Notes under the pieces: generated by a model
What the model was told of the DNA's origin: nothing
Databases searched by the model: none
The model's input: the letters and a program-made list of their open reading frames with translations, nothing else
Shown here: in pieces, positions 7,174-15,108 of the stretch
Layout: every line of letters starts with the position of its first letter
Position numbering within the stretch: the first letter of the stretch is position 1
Position numbers and translations under genes: made by a program
Source: JAKLKS01 sp964370855
Lineage (GTDB): Bacteria; Planctomycetota; JAJSAM01; JAKLKS01
Reading direction: 5' to 3'
Length of the DNA stretch: 52,245 bases
Assembly (NCBI GenBank): GCA_964370855.1
Contig: CAYJMF010000021.1
Location: 1 to 52,245 of the forward strand

Positions 7174-7998
7174 TCAGCGCACCTCGGAGGCGGGCTTCGG
7201 CTCGTCGCCGGCGGGCGGCACCGGCTTTCCGGCGGGTGGGGCCGGGGCGTCCTTCGTCGGGGGTGGGGCCTCGCCGGCGGTCGGCTTCGTAGCGGGCGGG
7301 TCCGGCGTCGCGTCAGGCGGCGCCGGATCCCGCCCCTCGCCGTTCTCCGCGTCCGTGGCCGGAGGCGTTCCCGTCCCCGTCCCCGTGCCCGTCGTCCCCG
7401 TCCCCGTCCCCGTCCCCGTCGCGGAGGCCTTCTTCGCCGCCTCCACGGAGGCCTTCACCACCTCGACCAGGTCGTCGCAGGTGAGGGTGTCGGGCTTCTT
7501 CGCCTTCTCGACGTCGGCGTCCTTCGGATCCCCCCGGACGACGATGCAGAGCCCCTTCAGGCTGTTGGAGGCCATGCGGACCGACGTCTCGGCGTCCCGC
7601 TTGAGGAGGAACTTGCCCTGCGCCTCGCCGAGGACGATCCACTCCCCGCGGCCGTCCTTCCAGAGGAAGACCACGGCCTCCTCGCCGACGGCGAAGGACG
7701 CGGTCCCCTCCACGCGGACCTCCTCATCGCCGACCCGTCCCCCGGGGACCTTGATGGTCACGGAGGCGAGGGCCCGCCCCTTGTGGGTGCGGTCCACGGT
7801 GAAGGCGACGTAGCGGTTGATGCAGGTGTGGTCGTCGTCCCACCGGACGTCCACCGAGGCCACGCGGCCCTCCACCACGAGGTGGGCCGCGTCCGCCAGC
7901 TCCCGCGGCGTGACGCGGAGCACGATGGTGGCGGCGGCGGTGGCGGCCATGGCGGCCACGGCGGCGGTCGACACGGTTGCGGCGATCCATCGGCGCAT
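7174..7998 (-). CDS. secreted hypothetical protein with Thr-Gly repeat and Pro-rich tail
   Basis: This 274-aa protein starts with a signal peptide or membrane anchor (residues 1-23). A folded N-terminal half of about 165 residues has two Cys pairs (CIN and CIV regions, plus a later TCDD) and no family I recognise. From about residue 190 it changes to a Thr-Gly dipeptide repeat (about ten TG units) and a Pro/Ala/Lys-rich tail of 70 residues, likely extended in the cell envelope. The ATG at 7998 has a GGAGG site 6 nt upstream. The repeat is encoded by hexanucleotide units at 7372-7420 and may vary in copy number. Confidence 0.6.
   Translation of the reverse strand: MRRWIAATVSTAAVAAMAATAAATIVLRVTPRELADAAHLVVEGRVASVDVRWDDDHTCINRYVAFTVDRTHKGRALASVTIKVPGGRVGDEEVRVEGTASFAVGEEAVVFLWKDGRGEWIVLGEAQGKFLLKRDAETSVRMASNSLKGLCIVVRGDPKDADVEKAKKPDTLTCDDLVEVVKASVEAAKKASATGTGTGTGTTGTGTGTGTPPATDAENGEGRDPAPPDATPDPPATKPTAGEAPPPTKDAPAPPAGKPVPPAGDEPKPASEVR
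7370..7421 (-). repeat. hexanucleotide tandem repeat encoding Thr-Gly
   Basis: The + strand reads CCCGTC/CCCGTG units about eight times, interrupted once by GTCGTC. On the minus strand this encodes alternating Gly and Thr. The unit length keeps the reading frame, so slippage would change the linker length without a frameshift. Confidence 0.8.
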
Positions 7999-8036
7999 GG
8001 GCGTCCTCCGGGGAAGACCCCGATGGTAACCCGGAA

Positions 8037-8648
8037 CTAGCCGGGGGCAAGCAGGGCGAGGACCGTCCCCGTGGCCAGGGCCACGGGGAGGTTGTCGTCC
8101 ACGGGGAGGTGGAAGGACTCGACGAGCCCCCCCGCCAGCGCCCCCGCCAGCGCCCAGCCGAGAAGGAAGCCGAGGGCCGCCGGGTCCGCCGCGAGGGCCG
8201 TGCGCGGCAGGCCGCGGAACTCGGGGAAGGCCGCCAGGGCCACGAGGGCGATGCCGGCCCAGGCGACGGCGACGAAGGTGGCGGTGCCGGGGAGGGACTT
8301 GCGCGGGTTCCAGGGGAGCCGGCCGCGGCCGCCGCCGCGCCGCCCCGCCCAGGCCGCCGCGGGATCCCCGAGGGCCATGGCCGCCCAGGCGCCGGCGGCG
8401 GCCTCGGCCGGGAGGATCGCGAAGCAGAGCGCCACGGCGGCGGGGTAGGAGAGGAGCCCGTTCCACCGGCCCTCGCCGGGCCGCGCCAGCGCGCGGCCGA
8501 GGCGGGTGCGCGGAAGCACGAAGGCGTTGAGGAGGAGCGCCCCCAGGGCGACCCCGGCCATGCCCCACCCTCCGACCGCCGGCGTCAGGAGCACGAAGAG
8601 GAGCATCGCCGCGTGCACCGCCGGACGGAGGGGGCGCTCCTCCCTCAT
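8037..8648 (-). CDS. dolichol/phytol kinase-like (SEC59/VTE5-type) membrane protein
   Basis: This is a 203-aa polytopic membrane protein. Its signature GDPAAAWAGRR, followed about 15 residues later by KSLPGTATF, is the pattern of CTP-dependent lipid kinases and cytidylyltransferases (dolichol kinase, phytol kinase VTE5, DGK1). The family phosphorylates a polyprenol, phytol or similar lipid alcohol. Its ATG overlaps the UbiA stop as ATGA (8645-8648). It is the last gene of a four-gene operon that also encodes a UbiA prenyltransferase and a VTE6-like DUF92 protein. This context favours an isoprenoid alcohol as substrate over diacylglycerol. Substrate is inferred only. Confidence 0.7.
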   Translation of the reverse strand: MREERPLRPAVHAAMLLFVLLTPAVGGWGMAGVALGALLLNAFVLPRTRLGRALARPGEGRWNGLLSYPAAVALCFAILPAEAAAGAWAAMALGDPAAAWAGRRGGGRGRLPWNPRKSLPGTATFVAVAWAGIALVALAAFPEFRGLPRTALAADPAALGFLLGWALAGALAGGLVESFHLPVDDNLPVALATGTVLALLAPG

Positions 8649-9577
8649 CGCGGGAGCCAGAACCCCGCGGCCACGCCCGCCTGGGCGCCCACCATGAGGA
8701 GGTACATGTGCCGCCAGGAGGGGTGGGTCTTCGCCGTGGTGAGGGAGTCGGGATCGCGCAGGAGGAGGCGGACGATGTACGCCCCCCACCCGGCCAGGGC
8801 GACGCCGAGCCCGGCGTGGAACCACCCCTGCGGCGTCGTGTTGCCGTGGGCGACGACGCCGACGACGAGGAGCAGCCAGGGGAGGACGAGGAACGGGGCG
8901 ATGATCCAGATGGACCGCCGCACCCCGAACCGGATGGGCAGCGTGATGCAGCCCTCCCTCCGATCCCCCTCCATGTCGGCGTAGTCCTTGGTGGTCGCGG
9001 CGCCGAGGATGAAGAGCCCGTACATGGCGCCGAGCACCCGGAGCAGCATCGAGTCGAGCCTCGCGTCCCCGTCCACGGCGATCCACCCCGCCGCGAACAG
9101 CAGCGTACCGCGGGGGACGGCGATGGTCAGGTTGGCGAGCTGCCAGAACCGCTTCGTGCGGAAGGGGGGGCCGGAGTAGGCGTAGACGACCAGCGCCGTG
9201 AACGCGACGACGAGGAGCGTCGCCGCGTTGAGGAGCGCCGCGATGCCGAGGGCCGCCGCCGCCGTCGCCGCGGCGAAGGCCCACGCGCCGCCCGCCTGGA
9301 TCTCCCCCTTCGGCAGGGGGCGATCGGGCTTGTTCACGCGGTCGATGGCGACGTCGAAGATCTGGTTGACGGCGTTGCTCGCCGCGTTGAGGAGCGCCGC
9401 GAGGGCCGCCCCGGCGAGGACGGGCCCGAGGTGGGAGAGGAGGAGCTCCCCGTCGGCGGGGACGCCGGGCCGCCCGCGGAGCGTGCCGAGGGCCACCAGC
9501 GAGCCGGAGACCATCCCGACGGCCGGGGCGAGGAGCGTGAAGGGGCGCGACAGCCGGACGTAGGCGCCGACGCTCAC
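8645..9577 (-). CDS. UbiA family prenyltransferase
   Basis: This is a 310-aa integral membrane prenyltransferase with about eight or nine helices. The first Asp-rich motif is NQIFDVAID at residues 71-79 (NxxxDxxxD), followed by RVNKPDRPLPKG. The second is KDYADMEGDR near residue 200. These bind the Mg-diphosphate of a polyprenyl donor. The acceptor could be an aromatic ring (quinone, tocopherol or chlorophyll type) or glycerol phosphate; the sequence does not decide. Start is GTG at 9577, overlapping the DUF92 stop as GTGA. It sits between two putative isoprenoid-alcohol kinases, suggesting that the prenyl donor comes from a salvage route. Confidence 0.9.
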   Translation of the reverse strand: MSVGAYVRLSRPFTLLAPAVGMVSGSLVALGTLRGRPGVPADGELLLSHLGPVLAGAALAALLNAASNAVNQIFDVAIDRVNKPDRPLPKGEIQAGGAWAFAAATAAAALGIAALLNAATLLVVAFTALVVYAYSGPPFRTKRFWQLANLTIAVPRGTLLFAAGWIAVDGDARLDSMLLRVLGAMYGLFILGAATTKDYADMEGDRREGCITLPIRFGVRRSIWIIAPFLVLPWLLLVVGVVAHGNTTPQGWFHAGLGVALAGWGAYIVRLLLRDPDSLTTAKTHPSWRHMYLLMVGAQAGVAAGFWLPR

Positions 9578-10326
9578 GGCGTCGATCCCCGCGCCCGGAC
9601 CGCGGCGAGGAGGAGGGCGGCGAGGGCGGCGCCGGAGGCCGTGGTGACGAGGTTGCCGAGGAGGCCCGCGGAGGGGGACCTGCGGAGGAGCGGCGAGGCG
9701 AGGGACTCGACGAGGGATCCGGCGAGGCCGGCGGCGGCGGCGAGGAGGAGGACGCCGGGCTCAAGGAACCCCCCCCAGGCGCCGGCCAGGGAGACGGCGA
9801 GGGCGCCGAGGAGCCCCGCCAGGAGCCCCTGGGCGGAGACGGCGCCGGGGGTGCCCGGGGGGGCCGCGCGGAAGGGGACGAGGGTCCTCGGGTTCCTCCC
9901 CCGGACCTGCCCCACCTCCGTCCCGAGGGTGTCCGCCGCCGCCGCCGCGAAGGCGCCGACGAAGGCGGCGCGGACGAGGCCGTTGTCGAAGGCGTCGAAC
10001 ACCGAGGCCACGGCGAGGGCGGCGCCCACCGCCCCCTTGGCCGCCACGCGGCCCGCACCGCGGGCCCCGCCGCCGGGCTCGGCGATGCCGCGGCGGTGCT
10101 TCTCGGCGTACTTCCAGCGCGTGGCGGCGCTGGCGATCACGAAGAAGGTGCCCACCACCAGCAGTCCCGGGGAACCGGTGGAGAGGCTCACCCAGAAGCC
10201 GACGGCGATGCCCGCCCAGAAGCCGCTGGCGCTCACGGCGCCGGCGAGGCGCGCGGCGCCGGCCACGGCGAAGGTGATGCAGAGGCCCTGCACCACGAGG
10301 TCCGGGGAGGGGAGGAAGAGCCTCAC
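9574..10326 (-). CDS. DUF92 family membrane protein (VTE6/TMEM19-like)
   Basis: This is a 250-aa polytopic membrane protein of the DUF92 family. Characteristic parts are the Gly/Ala-rich helices, the segment ADTLGTEVGQ near the middle, RNPRTLVPFR, and SLVESL near the C-terminus. The plant member VTE6 phosphorylates phytyl monophosphate to phytyl diphosphate. GTG at 10326 overlaps the epimerase stop as GTGA, and its own stop overlaps the UbiA start. Being in one transcript with a VTE5-like kinase and a UbiA enzyme makes a polyprenyl-phosphate kinase role plausible, but no biochemistry is implied by the sequence alone. Confidence 0.75.
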   Translation of the reverse strand: MRLFLPSPDLVVQGLCITFAVAGAARLAGAVSASGFWAGIAVGFWVSLSTGSPGLLVVGTFFVIASAATRWKYAEKHRRGIAEPGGGARGAGRVAAKGAVGAALAVASVFDAFDNGLVRAAFVGAFAAAAADTLGTEVGQVRGRNPRTLVPFRAAPPGTPGAVSAQGLLAGLLGALAVSLAGAWGGFLEPGVLLLAAAAGLAGSLVESLASPLLRRSPSAGLLGNLVTTASGAALAALLLAAVRARGSTP

Positions 10327-11330
10327 GGGATCCTCCCGCCGGCGCGGAGATCGGCCAGGGTCGGCGGGATCCCCGCGGCGAGGGAGCGCGAGGACCAGCC
10401 CAGCGCCCGCGCCGCGCGCCTCGAGGAGTAGGCCCACTCGCGGCGGAAGACGGCGGCGGCGCCGCGGGTGATCTTCGGGCGCGGACCCCCGAGGCCGGCG
10501 AGCCATTCGCTCGCGGCGCCCAGCGCGCTCATGGCGGCGTAGGGGATCCTCCGGCGCGGCACGGCGGGGCCTCCGCTCTCCTCGACGCGGTCGAAGAACC
10601 CCCTCAGGGTGGCATTCTCGCCGCCGAGCACGAAGCGGTCCCCGGGCGCCGCCCCCTCGAGGGCCCGCACGACCCCCTCCCCGGCGTCCTCCACGTAGGT
10701 GAAGCACCAGCGCCGGTCGCCCCCCCCGGGGAGCCCCTTCAGGCGCCCCGCCCCGGCCTCCTCGAGGAGGGCGCCGACGAGGTTCGACTCCCGCCGCGGG
10801 CCCGGCCCGTAGAGGACCCCGGGGTAGACGGTGATCACGGGGTGCCCCCGCTCGAGGAGCGCGCGCCCCTCGGCCTCGGCGAGGGTCTTCGTGCGCTCGT
10901 AGTCGTTGGAGAACCTCCCGCGCGGGCCGCCGGAGAGGGACTCGTCGCCGGTGATGCCGTCCGTGGGGCCGAGGGCGAAGAAGGAGGACACGGCCACCAG
11001 CGGCGCCGCCCCGGCCGCCCGCGCCGAGAGGGCCACGGCGCGGAGGCCCTCGACGTTCACGCGATCGAAGGTGCGGGGGTCCCTCTCCCAGGAGGAGACC
11101 GCGGCGGCGGCGTGGATCACGGAGGCGGCGCCGGCGCAGGCGCGCTCGACGGAGGCGCGGTCCGTGACGTCGCCCCGGAGGATCTCGACGCCGGGGCCGG
11201 CGAGGCCGGCGGCGGCGGCGGGATCCCGGGCGAGGAGCCGCACGGGGAGGCCGCGGGCGGACAGCGCGCGGAGGATCCACCGCCCGAGGAATCCCGTGCC
11301 GCCGGTGAGGAGGATGGGGCCGCTGGCCAT
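10323..11330 (-). CDS. NAD(P)-dependent epimerase/dehydratase (extended SDR)
   Basis: This is a 335-aa extended short-chain dehydrogenase. The NAD(P)-binding TGGTGFLG is at residues 9-16. The catalytic Tyr-Lys pair is Y144-x3-K148, with an upstream Ser in VAVSSFF. It resembles 3-beta-hydroxysteroid dehydrogenase/HpnA-like proteins that act on sterols, hopanoid intermediates or nucleotide sugars. A -10-like TAGAAT (11337-11342) sits 6 nt before the ATG, so this is probably the leaderless first gene of the operon with DUF92, UbiA and the kinase. It may reduce or oxidise an isoprenoid or the acceptor molecule; this is inference. Confidence 0.85.
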   Translation of the reverse strand: MASGPILLTGGTGFLGRWILRALSARGLPVRLLARDPAAAAGLAGPGVEILRGDVTDRASVERACAGAASVIHAAAAVSSWERDPRTFDRVNVEGLRAVALSARAAGAAPLVAVSSFFALGPTDGITGDESLSGGPRGRFSNDYERTKTLAEAEGRALLERGHPVITVYPGVLYGPGPRRESNLVGALLEEAGAGRLKGLPGGGDRRWCFTYVEDAGEGVVRALEGAAPGDRFVLGGENATLRGFFDRVEESGGPAVPRRRIPYAAMSALGAASEWLAGLGGPRPKITRGAAAVFRREWAYSSRRAARALGWSSRSLAAGIPPTLADLRAGGRIP

Positions 11331-11336
11331 GTCCGG

Positions 11337-11342
11337 ATTCTA
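11337..11342 (-). promoter_or_regulatory. -10 hexamer of leaderless promoter (epimerase-DUF92-UbiA-kinase operon)
   Basis: TAGAAT on the minus strand is 6 nt upstream of the ATG at 11330. There is no ribosome binding site in the 6-nt gap and no clear -35. Confidence 0.5.
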
Positions 11343-11368
11343 GGGGAGCGGGGGCCCCGCGCCCCCCG

Positions 11369-12916
11369 CTACTCCATGGTCGCGGCGCGGTCCACGAAGA
11401 AGTTGAGGATCATCCTCTGGAGCGCGTAGGTGCCCCGGAGGTTGCCCTCCTTCTGCCAGGCGTGGCCCAGCAGGTGGAGCACCTTCCCCTTGCCGAAGGG
11501 GAAGGTGGCCGCCAGCACGCCGCTGCGCCAGCGCTTGCGGAACTCCGGGCTCTCGGCCAGCACCGTCACGTGCTCCTTGTCCAGCACCTCCACGGGGTGG
11601 GCCTGGTCCTCCACCCACCACGAGGCGTCCTCGCTTACGGCGCGGATGCCGCGCACGAGGGGGTGCCCCGGGGAGGTGACGCGCATGGGGACCACCTCGT
11701 TCTGGGTCGAGACCCCCATGCCGCCGCGGGCGAGGGAGCGCAGCATCCCGGGGAAGGACTTCTCGAGGACGTTCTCGAGGCCCCAGTCCGTGGTGCAGAG
11801 GTAGCCGCCGGCGTGGACGAAGGCGCGCACCGCCTTGCAGGCCTCCGGCGGGAGGGGGTCGGCGTCGCAGTCGATGACGAGGATGGCCTGGGGGGACAGC
11901 GGGGCCACGGCGACCTCCTCGGGGGTGAGGGTGTCGTGGCGGATCCCGAGGAGGGCCAGGGTGTCCTCCACGCGGTCGTAGGTGCCCTTGACGACGAGGA
12001 CCCGGCGGGCGTCGAGCTTCGCGAGGAGGGTGCGCTCCGCCGACCCCCGGGAGCCCAGCCCCTCGAGCACGAGGCCGGCGGCGGCGCGGTTGGCGTCCCC
12101 GGAGCCGTCGGCGCCGAAGGAGCGGTTCTCCGGAAGGGTCGCCTTGCGGTCCGGATCCGCCCTCCGCCTTCCTCCCACGGTGATCATGCCGTCGGCCACG
12201 TCCCCTCCCCTGGTGACGGCGGGGGACGGCGGCGGGACCTCCCGGTCCTTCGGGGGCGGGGGCTCGTCGTCGGGGAGGGGTGCCGCGGGGTCGGGGACGA
12301 CGGGCTCGTCCTCCGCCGGGAGCTCCTCGGCGGCCAGGGGGAGGCGGGGGCTATCCTCCGTCTCGACGGCGAAGTCCCGGACCACGTGCACCGTCGCCGG
12401 CCCCGGGGGTGCGGCCCGCGGGTCGGGGACGAGGAGGAGGGCCGCCAGGGCGACGGCGGCGTGGAACCCGGCGGACCCGAGGAGGGGCGGGGAGCGGCGC
12501 ACCGCGCGGTAGAGCTGGATCTCGAAGGGGTCCGGGGCCGAAGGGCCCGCGGCGCGGGGGGTGAGGGGCGGCACCTCGGGGGCCGGGGCCCGGGGCTCGT
12601 CCCACCGGCGGTGGCCCGGGGCGAGGTCGGCGACGAGCTCGTCGATGACGACGGAGGCGCTTCCCACGGTGAGGACGTCGCCGGGGGCGAGGGCGGCGCG
12701 GGAGACGCGGGTGCCGTTGAGGATGGTCCCCTCGGCGGAGTCCTGGTCGAGCACCTCGAACCCGCGGCGAAGTCCGCGCAGGAGGCAGTGGCGGTGGGAG
12801 ACGCCGGCCCCGGCCAGCCTGAGGCCCGAGGCGGGGCCGTTCCCGACCTCGACCCGGGTGCCCTCGAGGCGGACCGAGCGCACGGTCCCCCCTTCGCGGA
12901 CGGTCATCCGCATCAT
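11369..12916 (-). CDS. FHA-domain membrane protein with C-terminal GATase-like domain
   Basis: This 515-aa protein has an N-terminal FHA domain (residues ~5-100) with the phosphothreonine-binding pattern VSHRHC and the later GTILNG. An acidic/Pro-rich linker follows, then a membrane helix at about residues 150-168 (HAAVALAALLLV), and a long disordered Pro/Asp/Glu stretch to about 290. The C-terminal ~210 residues resemble class-I glutamine-amidotransferase-like or DUF4159-type folds (RVLVVKGTYD, VIDCDADPLP, AGGYLCTTDWG, GKGKVLHLLGHAW). FHA inside and this domain outside would link cytoplasmic Ser/Thr phosphorylation to an envelope function. Several ATGs lie at the start; 12916 has a -10-like CACAAT 7 nt upstream. 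Function unknown. Confidence 0.65.
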   Translation of the reverse strand: MMRMTVREGGTVRSVRLEGTRVEVGNGPASGLRLAGAGVSHRHCLLRGLRRGFEVLDQDSAEGTILNGTRVSRAALAPGDVLTVGSASVVIDELVADLAPGHRRWDEPRAPAPEVPPLTPRAAGPSAPDPFEIQLYRAVRRSPPLLGSAGFHAAVALAALLLVPDPRAAPPGPATVHVVRDFAVETEDSPRLPLAAEELPAEDEPVVPDPAAPLPDDEPPPPKDREVPPPSPAVTRGGDVADGMITVGGRRRADPDRKATLPENRSFGADGSGDANRAAAGLVLEGLGSRGSAERTLLAKLDARRVLVVKGTYDRVEDTLALLGIRHDTLTPEEVAVAPLSPQAILVIDCDADPLPPEACKAVRAFVHAGGYLCTTDWGLENVLEKSFPGMLRSLARGGMGVSTQNEVVPMRVTSPGHPLVRGIRAVSEDASWWVEDQAHPVEVLDKEHVTVLAESPEFRKRWRSGVLAATFPFGKGKVLHLLGHAWQKEGNLRGTYALQRMILNFFVDRAATME

Positions 12917-12923
12917 GCAGGGG

Positions 12924-12954
12924 ATTGTGGCGCGAAAGGCGGGGACGTTCTCAA
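12924..12954 (-). promoter_or_regulatory. candidate leaderless promoter of the FHA gene, -35 inside the palindrome
   Basis: CACAAT (12924-12929) lies 7 nt before the ATG at 12916. The palindrome that begins at 12931 supplies TTGAGA at 12949-12954 with a 19-bp gap, which is long for a -35/-10 pair. The palindrome therefore forms the upstream promoter region of this gene. Confidence 0.35.
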
Positions 12955-13053
12955 GTTATAAAGTTATTCGGGGGGGGCAGGGTCTCGCCCCTGGGCGGGA
13001 TTCGGCCTCCCCCCGAATAACTTTATAACTTGAGAACGTCCCCGCCTTTCGCG
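12931..13053. repeat. long palindromic (REP/MITE-like) element, 45-bp arms
   Basis: The arms 12931-12975 and 13009-13053 are perfect inverted repeats of 45 bp around a 33-nt loop. Outer parts read GGCGGGGACGTTCTCAAGTT toward the centre. The AT-rich inner part differs from flanking coding DNA. A second palindrome at 32302-32395 also has 45-bp arms and shares the GGGGACGTTC boundary. Such dispersed palindromes are typical of REP elements or small non-autonomous elements mobilised by Y1 (IS200-like) transposases. No transposase is present here. It may also act as a terminator for the TPR gene. Confidence 0.85.
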
Positions 13054-13058
13054 GCCCG

Positions 13059-14219
13059 CTACTTGATGTTCAGCTTCAGGGTGCGGGCCTTGGTCGCCCA
13101 GGCGGACTTGGGGAAGCGGCGCTGGCAGTCGTCGAGCTCCCGCTTCGCGTTGGCCGCCCAGTCGTCGGAGTCCTGCAGGCGGTAGAAGCAGTCCCCGGCG
13201 TAGTAGAGGGCCTTGGCCACGTGGTCGGGGCTCGACCCCTCGGAGTACATCGTGACGGTGCGGAGGAAGCAGAGCCGCGCCTCGGCGAAGCCCTCGGGGT
13301 TGCCCTGGCGGTACCAGCACTCGCCGAGGCCGTTGAAGGCCGCCGCGAGGATCCCGTTCTCCTGGGCCGACTCGGAGATCTCCTGGAAGAGCCCCTTGGC
13401 CTCCTTGGCGTTTCCGATCTCGAGCAGCGTGCTCCCCATGCCGAGGCGGGCCATGCGGTTCACGTCCACGAGGTCGGGCTTGCCGTTGGTGTCGGAGCCG
13501 ATGGCCTTGTACTCGTCGAGGCACTTCTGGAGGGCGGCCGCGTCCTTGGAGGCGGCGGCCTTCTTGGCGGCCACGGTGTTCTGGAGGAGGCGCGCCTCGA
13601 GCTTGTCGGAGTCGGACACGCCGGGGAGCTGGAGGAGCTTCTTCAGCGCGTCCAGGGCCTGGGTCTCGTCCCCCTTGTCCATCCAGTAGCTGGCGCGGTC
13701 CTTCCAGGCGCTGCGGGCGTAGAAGGTCTCGGGGAAGGACTTGAGGAGGTAGTCGTAGGCCTGGTTCACGCGGTCGCCGCCGTCGGCGGCCACGAGCGCG
13801 CGGGCGGAGGACAGCAGGGCCTTCTGGCGGACGACGGCGTGGACCTGCTTGTCGTCGCCGATGGACTTGAAGAGGTCGTAGGCCTTCCCGTAGTCGCCGC
13901 CGGCCAGCGCGTCGGAGGCGTCCTTCCAACGGGGCGGGTAGCGCTCCGGGGCGAGCCAGATGTCGCTCACCTCGGCGGCGTTCATCTTCTGGTTGATGGG
14001 CCTGTTGTTGAGGGTGAGCTGGTAGGAGACCTGGTTGAGGTTCGCGTCGAGGATGTTCCAGCTGCTCGCCTCGTAGTCCTGCGCCGAGGGGGTCTGGCTC
14101 TTGAGGGGGGGCTGGAAGGAGCCGTCCTTCTTCTGGACGTAGTCCCCGGCGAGGGCGGAGGAGGCGCCGCCGAGCAGGAGGAGGGCCGCGGCGACGACGG
14201 CGGAGCGGTTGCGGTTCAT
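13059..14219 (-). CDS. secreted tetratricopeptide-like protein
   Basis: This 386-aa protein has a signal peptide ending in SSALAG (residues 1-25). The mature part is mostly alpha helical, with TPR-like units such as YGKAYDLFKSIGDDKQ, DETQALDALKKLLQLPG, AFNGLGECWYRQGNPEGFAEA and ALYYAGDCFYRLQD. The C-terminus KRELDDCQRRFPKSAWATKA resembles outer-membrane lipoprotein/YbgF-type TPR ends. It probably serves as a periplasmic interaction scaffold. The ATG at 14219 has GAGGAA upstream; the longer in-frame extension to 14729 lacks a signal peptide and overlaps the divergent methyltransferase. No enzymatic motif is visible. Confidence 0.75.
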   Translation of the reverse strand: MNRNRSAVVAAALLLLGGASSALAGDYVQKKDGSFQPPLKSQTPSAQDYEASSWNILDANLNQVSYQLTLNNRPINQKMNAAEVSDIWLAPERYPPRWKDASDALAGGDYGKAYDLFKSIGDDKQVHAVVRQKALLSSARALVAADGGDRVNQAYDYLLKSFPETFYARSAWKDRASYWMDKGDETQALDALKKLLQLPGVSDSDKLEARLLQNTVAAKKAAASKDAAALQKCLDEYKAIGSDTNGKPDLVDVNRMARLGMGSTLLEIGNAKEAKGLFQEISESAQENGILAAAFNGLGECWYRQGNPEGFAEARLCFLRTVTMYSEGSSPDHVAKALYYAGDCFYRLQDSDDWAANAKRELDDCQRRFPKSAWATKARTLKLNIK

Positions 14220-14297
14220 GGGGATTCCTCGAAAAATGGGGGCGGCCCCCGGACGGGGACGCCCCGCCACCGGCGTACACGGGAGAGGTGAAGGTTC

Positions 14298-14326
14298 ATC
14301 CTCCCCCCGGGGGAGGGATCCGTCAA
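14298..14326 (-). promoter_or_regulatory. candidate promoter of the TPR gene
   Basis: On the minus strand TTGACG (14321-14326) and GAGGAT (14298-14303) are separated by 17 bp. The -35 is good and the -10 is weak, but it keeps the key A and T positions. The leader would be about 70 nt. Confidence 0.4.
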
Positions 14327-14373
14327 GCGATTCCGGACTCCGGGGGCGGGTAGACTCCCTCCCGGAGGGCGCC

Positions 14374-15108
14374 ATGGACCGCTGGAAGTACTGGACCGTC
14401 ACCCACCGCGACCACGACATCATGAACCCCGTCGATCCCGGGGACCTCGACGAGGTCCTGGACCTCGCGGCGATCCCCCGCGGCGCGCGGGTGCTCGACG
14501 TCGGCTGCGGGAAGGGCTCCCTCCTCCGCCGCCTCCGGGACCGGGGGGCCGGGGAGGGGGTGGGGGTCGATCTCTCGCCGGACTTCGCGGCGGCGGCTCG
14601 GCGGCGGCTCGGCGACGGCCCCTTCCGCATCATCGAGGAGGACGGCGCCGCCTTCCGCGCCGACCCCGGCTCCTTCGATCTCGCGGCCTGCCTCGGCGCG
14701 TCCTGGATCTTCGGCGGCCACCGCGGCACGCTGCGGGCGCTCTCGGGGTGGGCCCGGCCCGGGGGGATCGTGCTCGTCGCGGAGCCCTTCTGGGTGCGGC
14801 CCCCCTCGGGCCGGTACCTGGCCGCGCAGGATCTCCGGGCCGACGCCTTCGGGAGCCACGCCGGGAACGCCGCCGCGGGGATCGAGGAGGGGCTCCTCCT
14901 CCTCCACGCCCGCGTCGCGCCCTCCTCGGCCTGGGATCGCTACGAGGGGCTCCAGTGGCGGGCGGCGGAGGAGTGGGCGCGCGAGCACCCGGAGGATCCC
15001 GACCGGGAGGAGATCCTCCGGAGGATGCGCGGGTTCCGGGACTCCCACCTCGAGGAGGGGCGGGAGGTCCTCGGGGACGCGCTCTACCTGTTCCGCAAGC
15101 CGGGCTAG
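14374..15108 (+). CDS. class I SAM-dependent methyltransferase
   Basis: This is a 244-aa Rossmann-fold methyltransferase. Motif I VLDVGCGKGSLL starts at about residue 44, the acidic ribose-binding residue is in GVDLS, and motif post-II/IV is SFDLAACLGAS. The N-terminal MDRWKYWTVTHRDHDIMNP and the long tryptophan-rich C-terminal half are not diagnostic of a substrate. The ATG at 14374 follows a GGAGGG site by about 5 nt; the longer frame from 14209 would run through the divergent promoter region. Its stop overlaps the convergent XdhC gene by 4 nt. Substrate unknown. Confidence 0.85.
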   Translation: MDRWKYWTVTHRDHDIMNPVDPGDLDEVLDLAAIPRGARVLDVGCGKGSLLRRLRDRGAGEGVGVDLSPDFAAAARRRLGDGPFRIIEEDGAAFRADPGSFDLAACLGASWIFGGHRGTLRALSGWARPGGIVLVAEPFWVRPPSGRYLAAQDLRADAFGSHAGNAAAGIEEGLLLLHARVAPSSAWDRYEGLQWRAAEEWAREHPEDPDREEILRRMRGFRDSHLEEGREVLGDALYLFRKPG

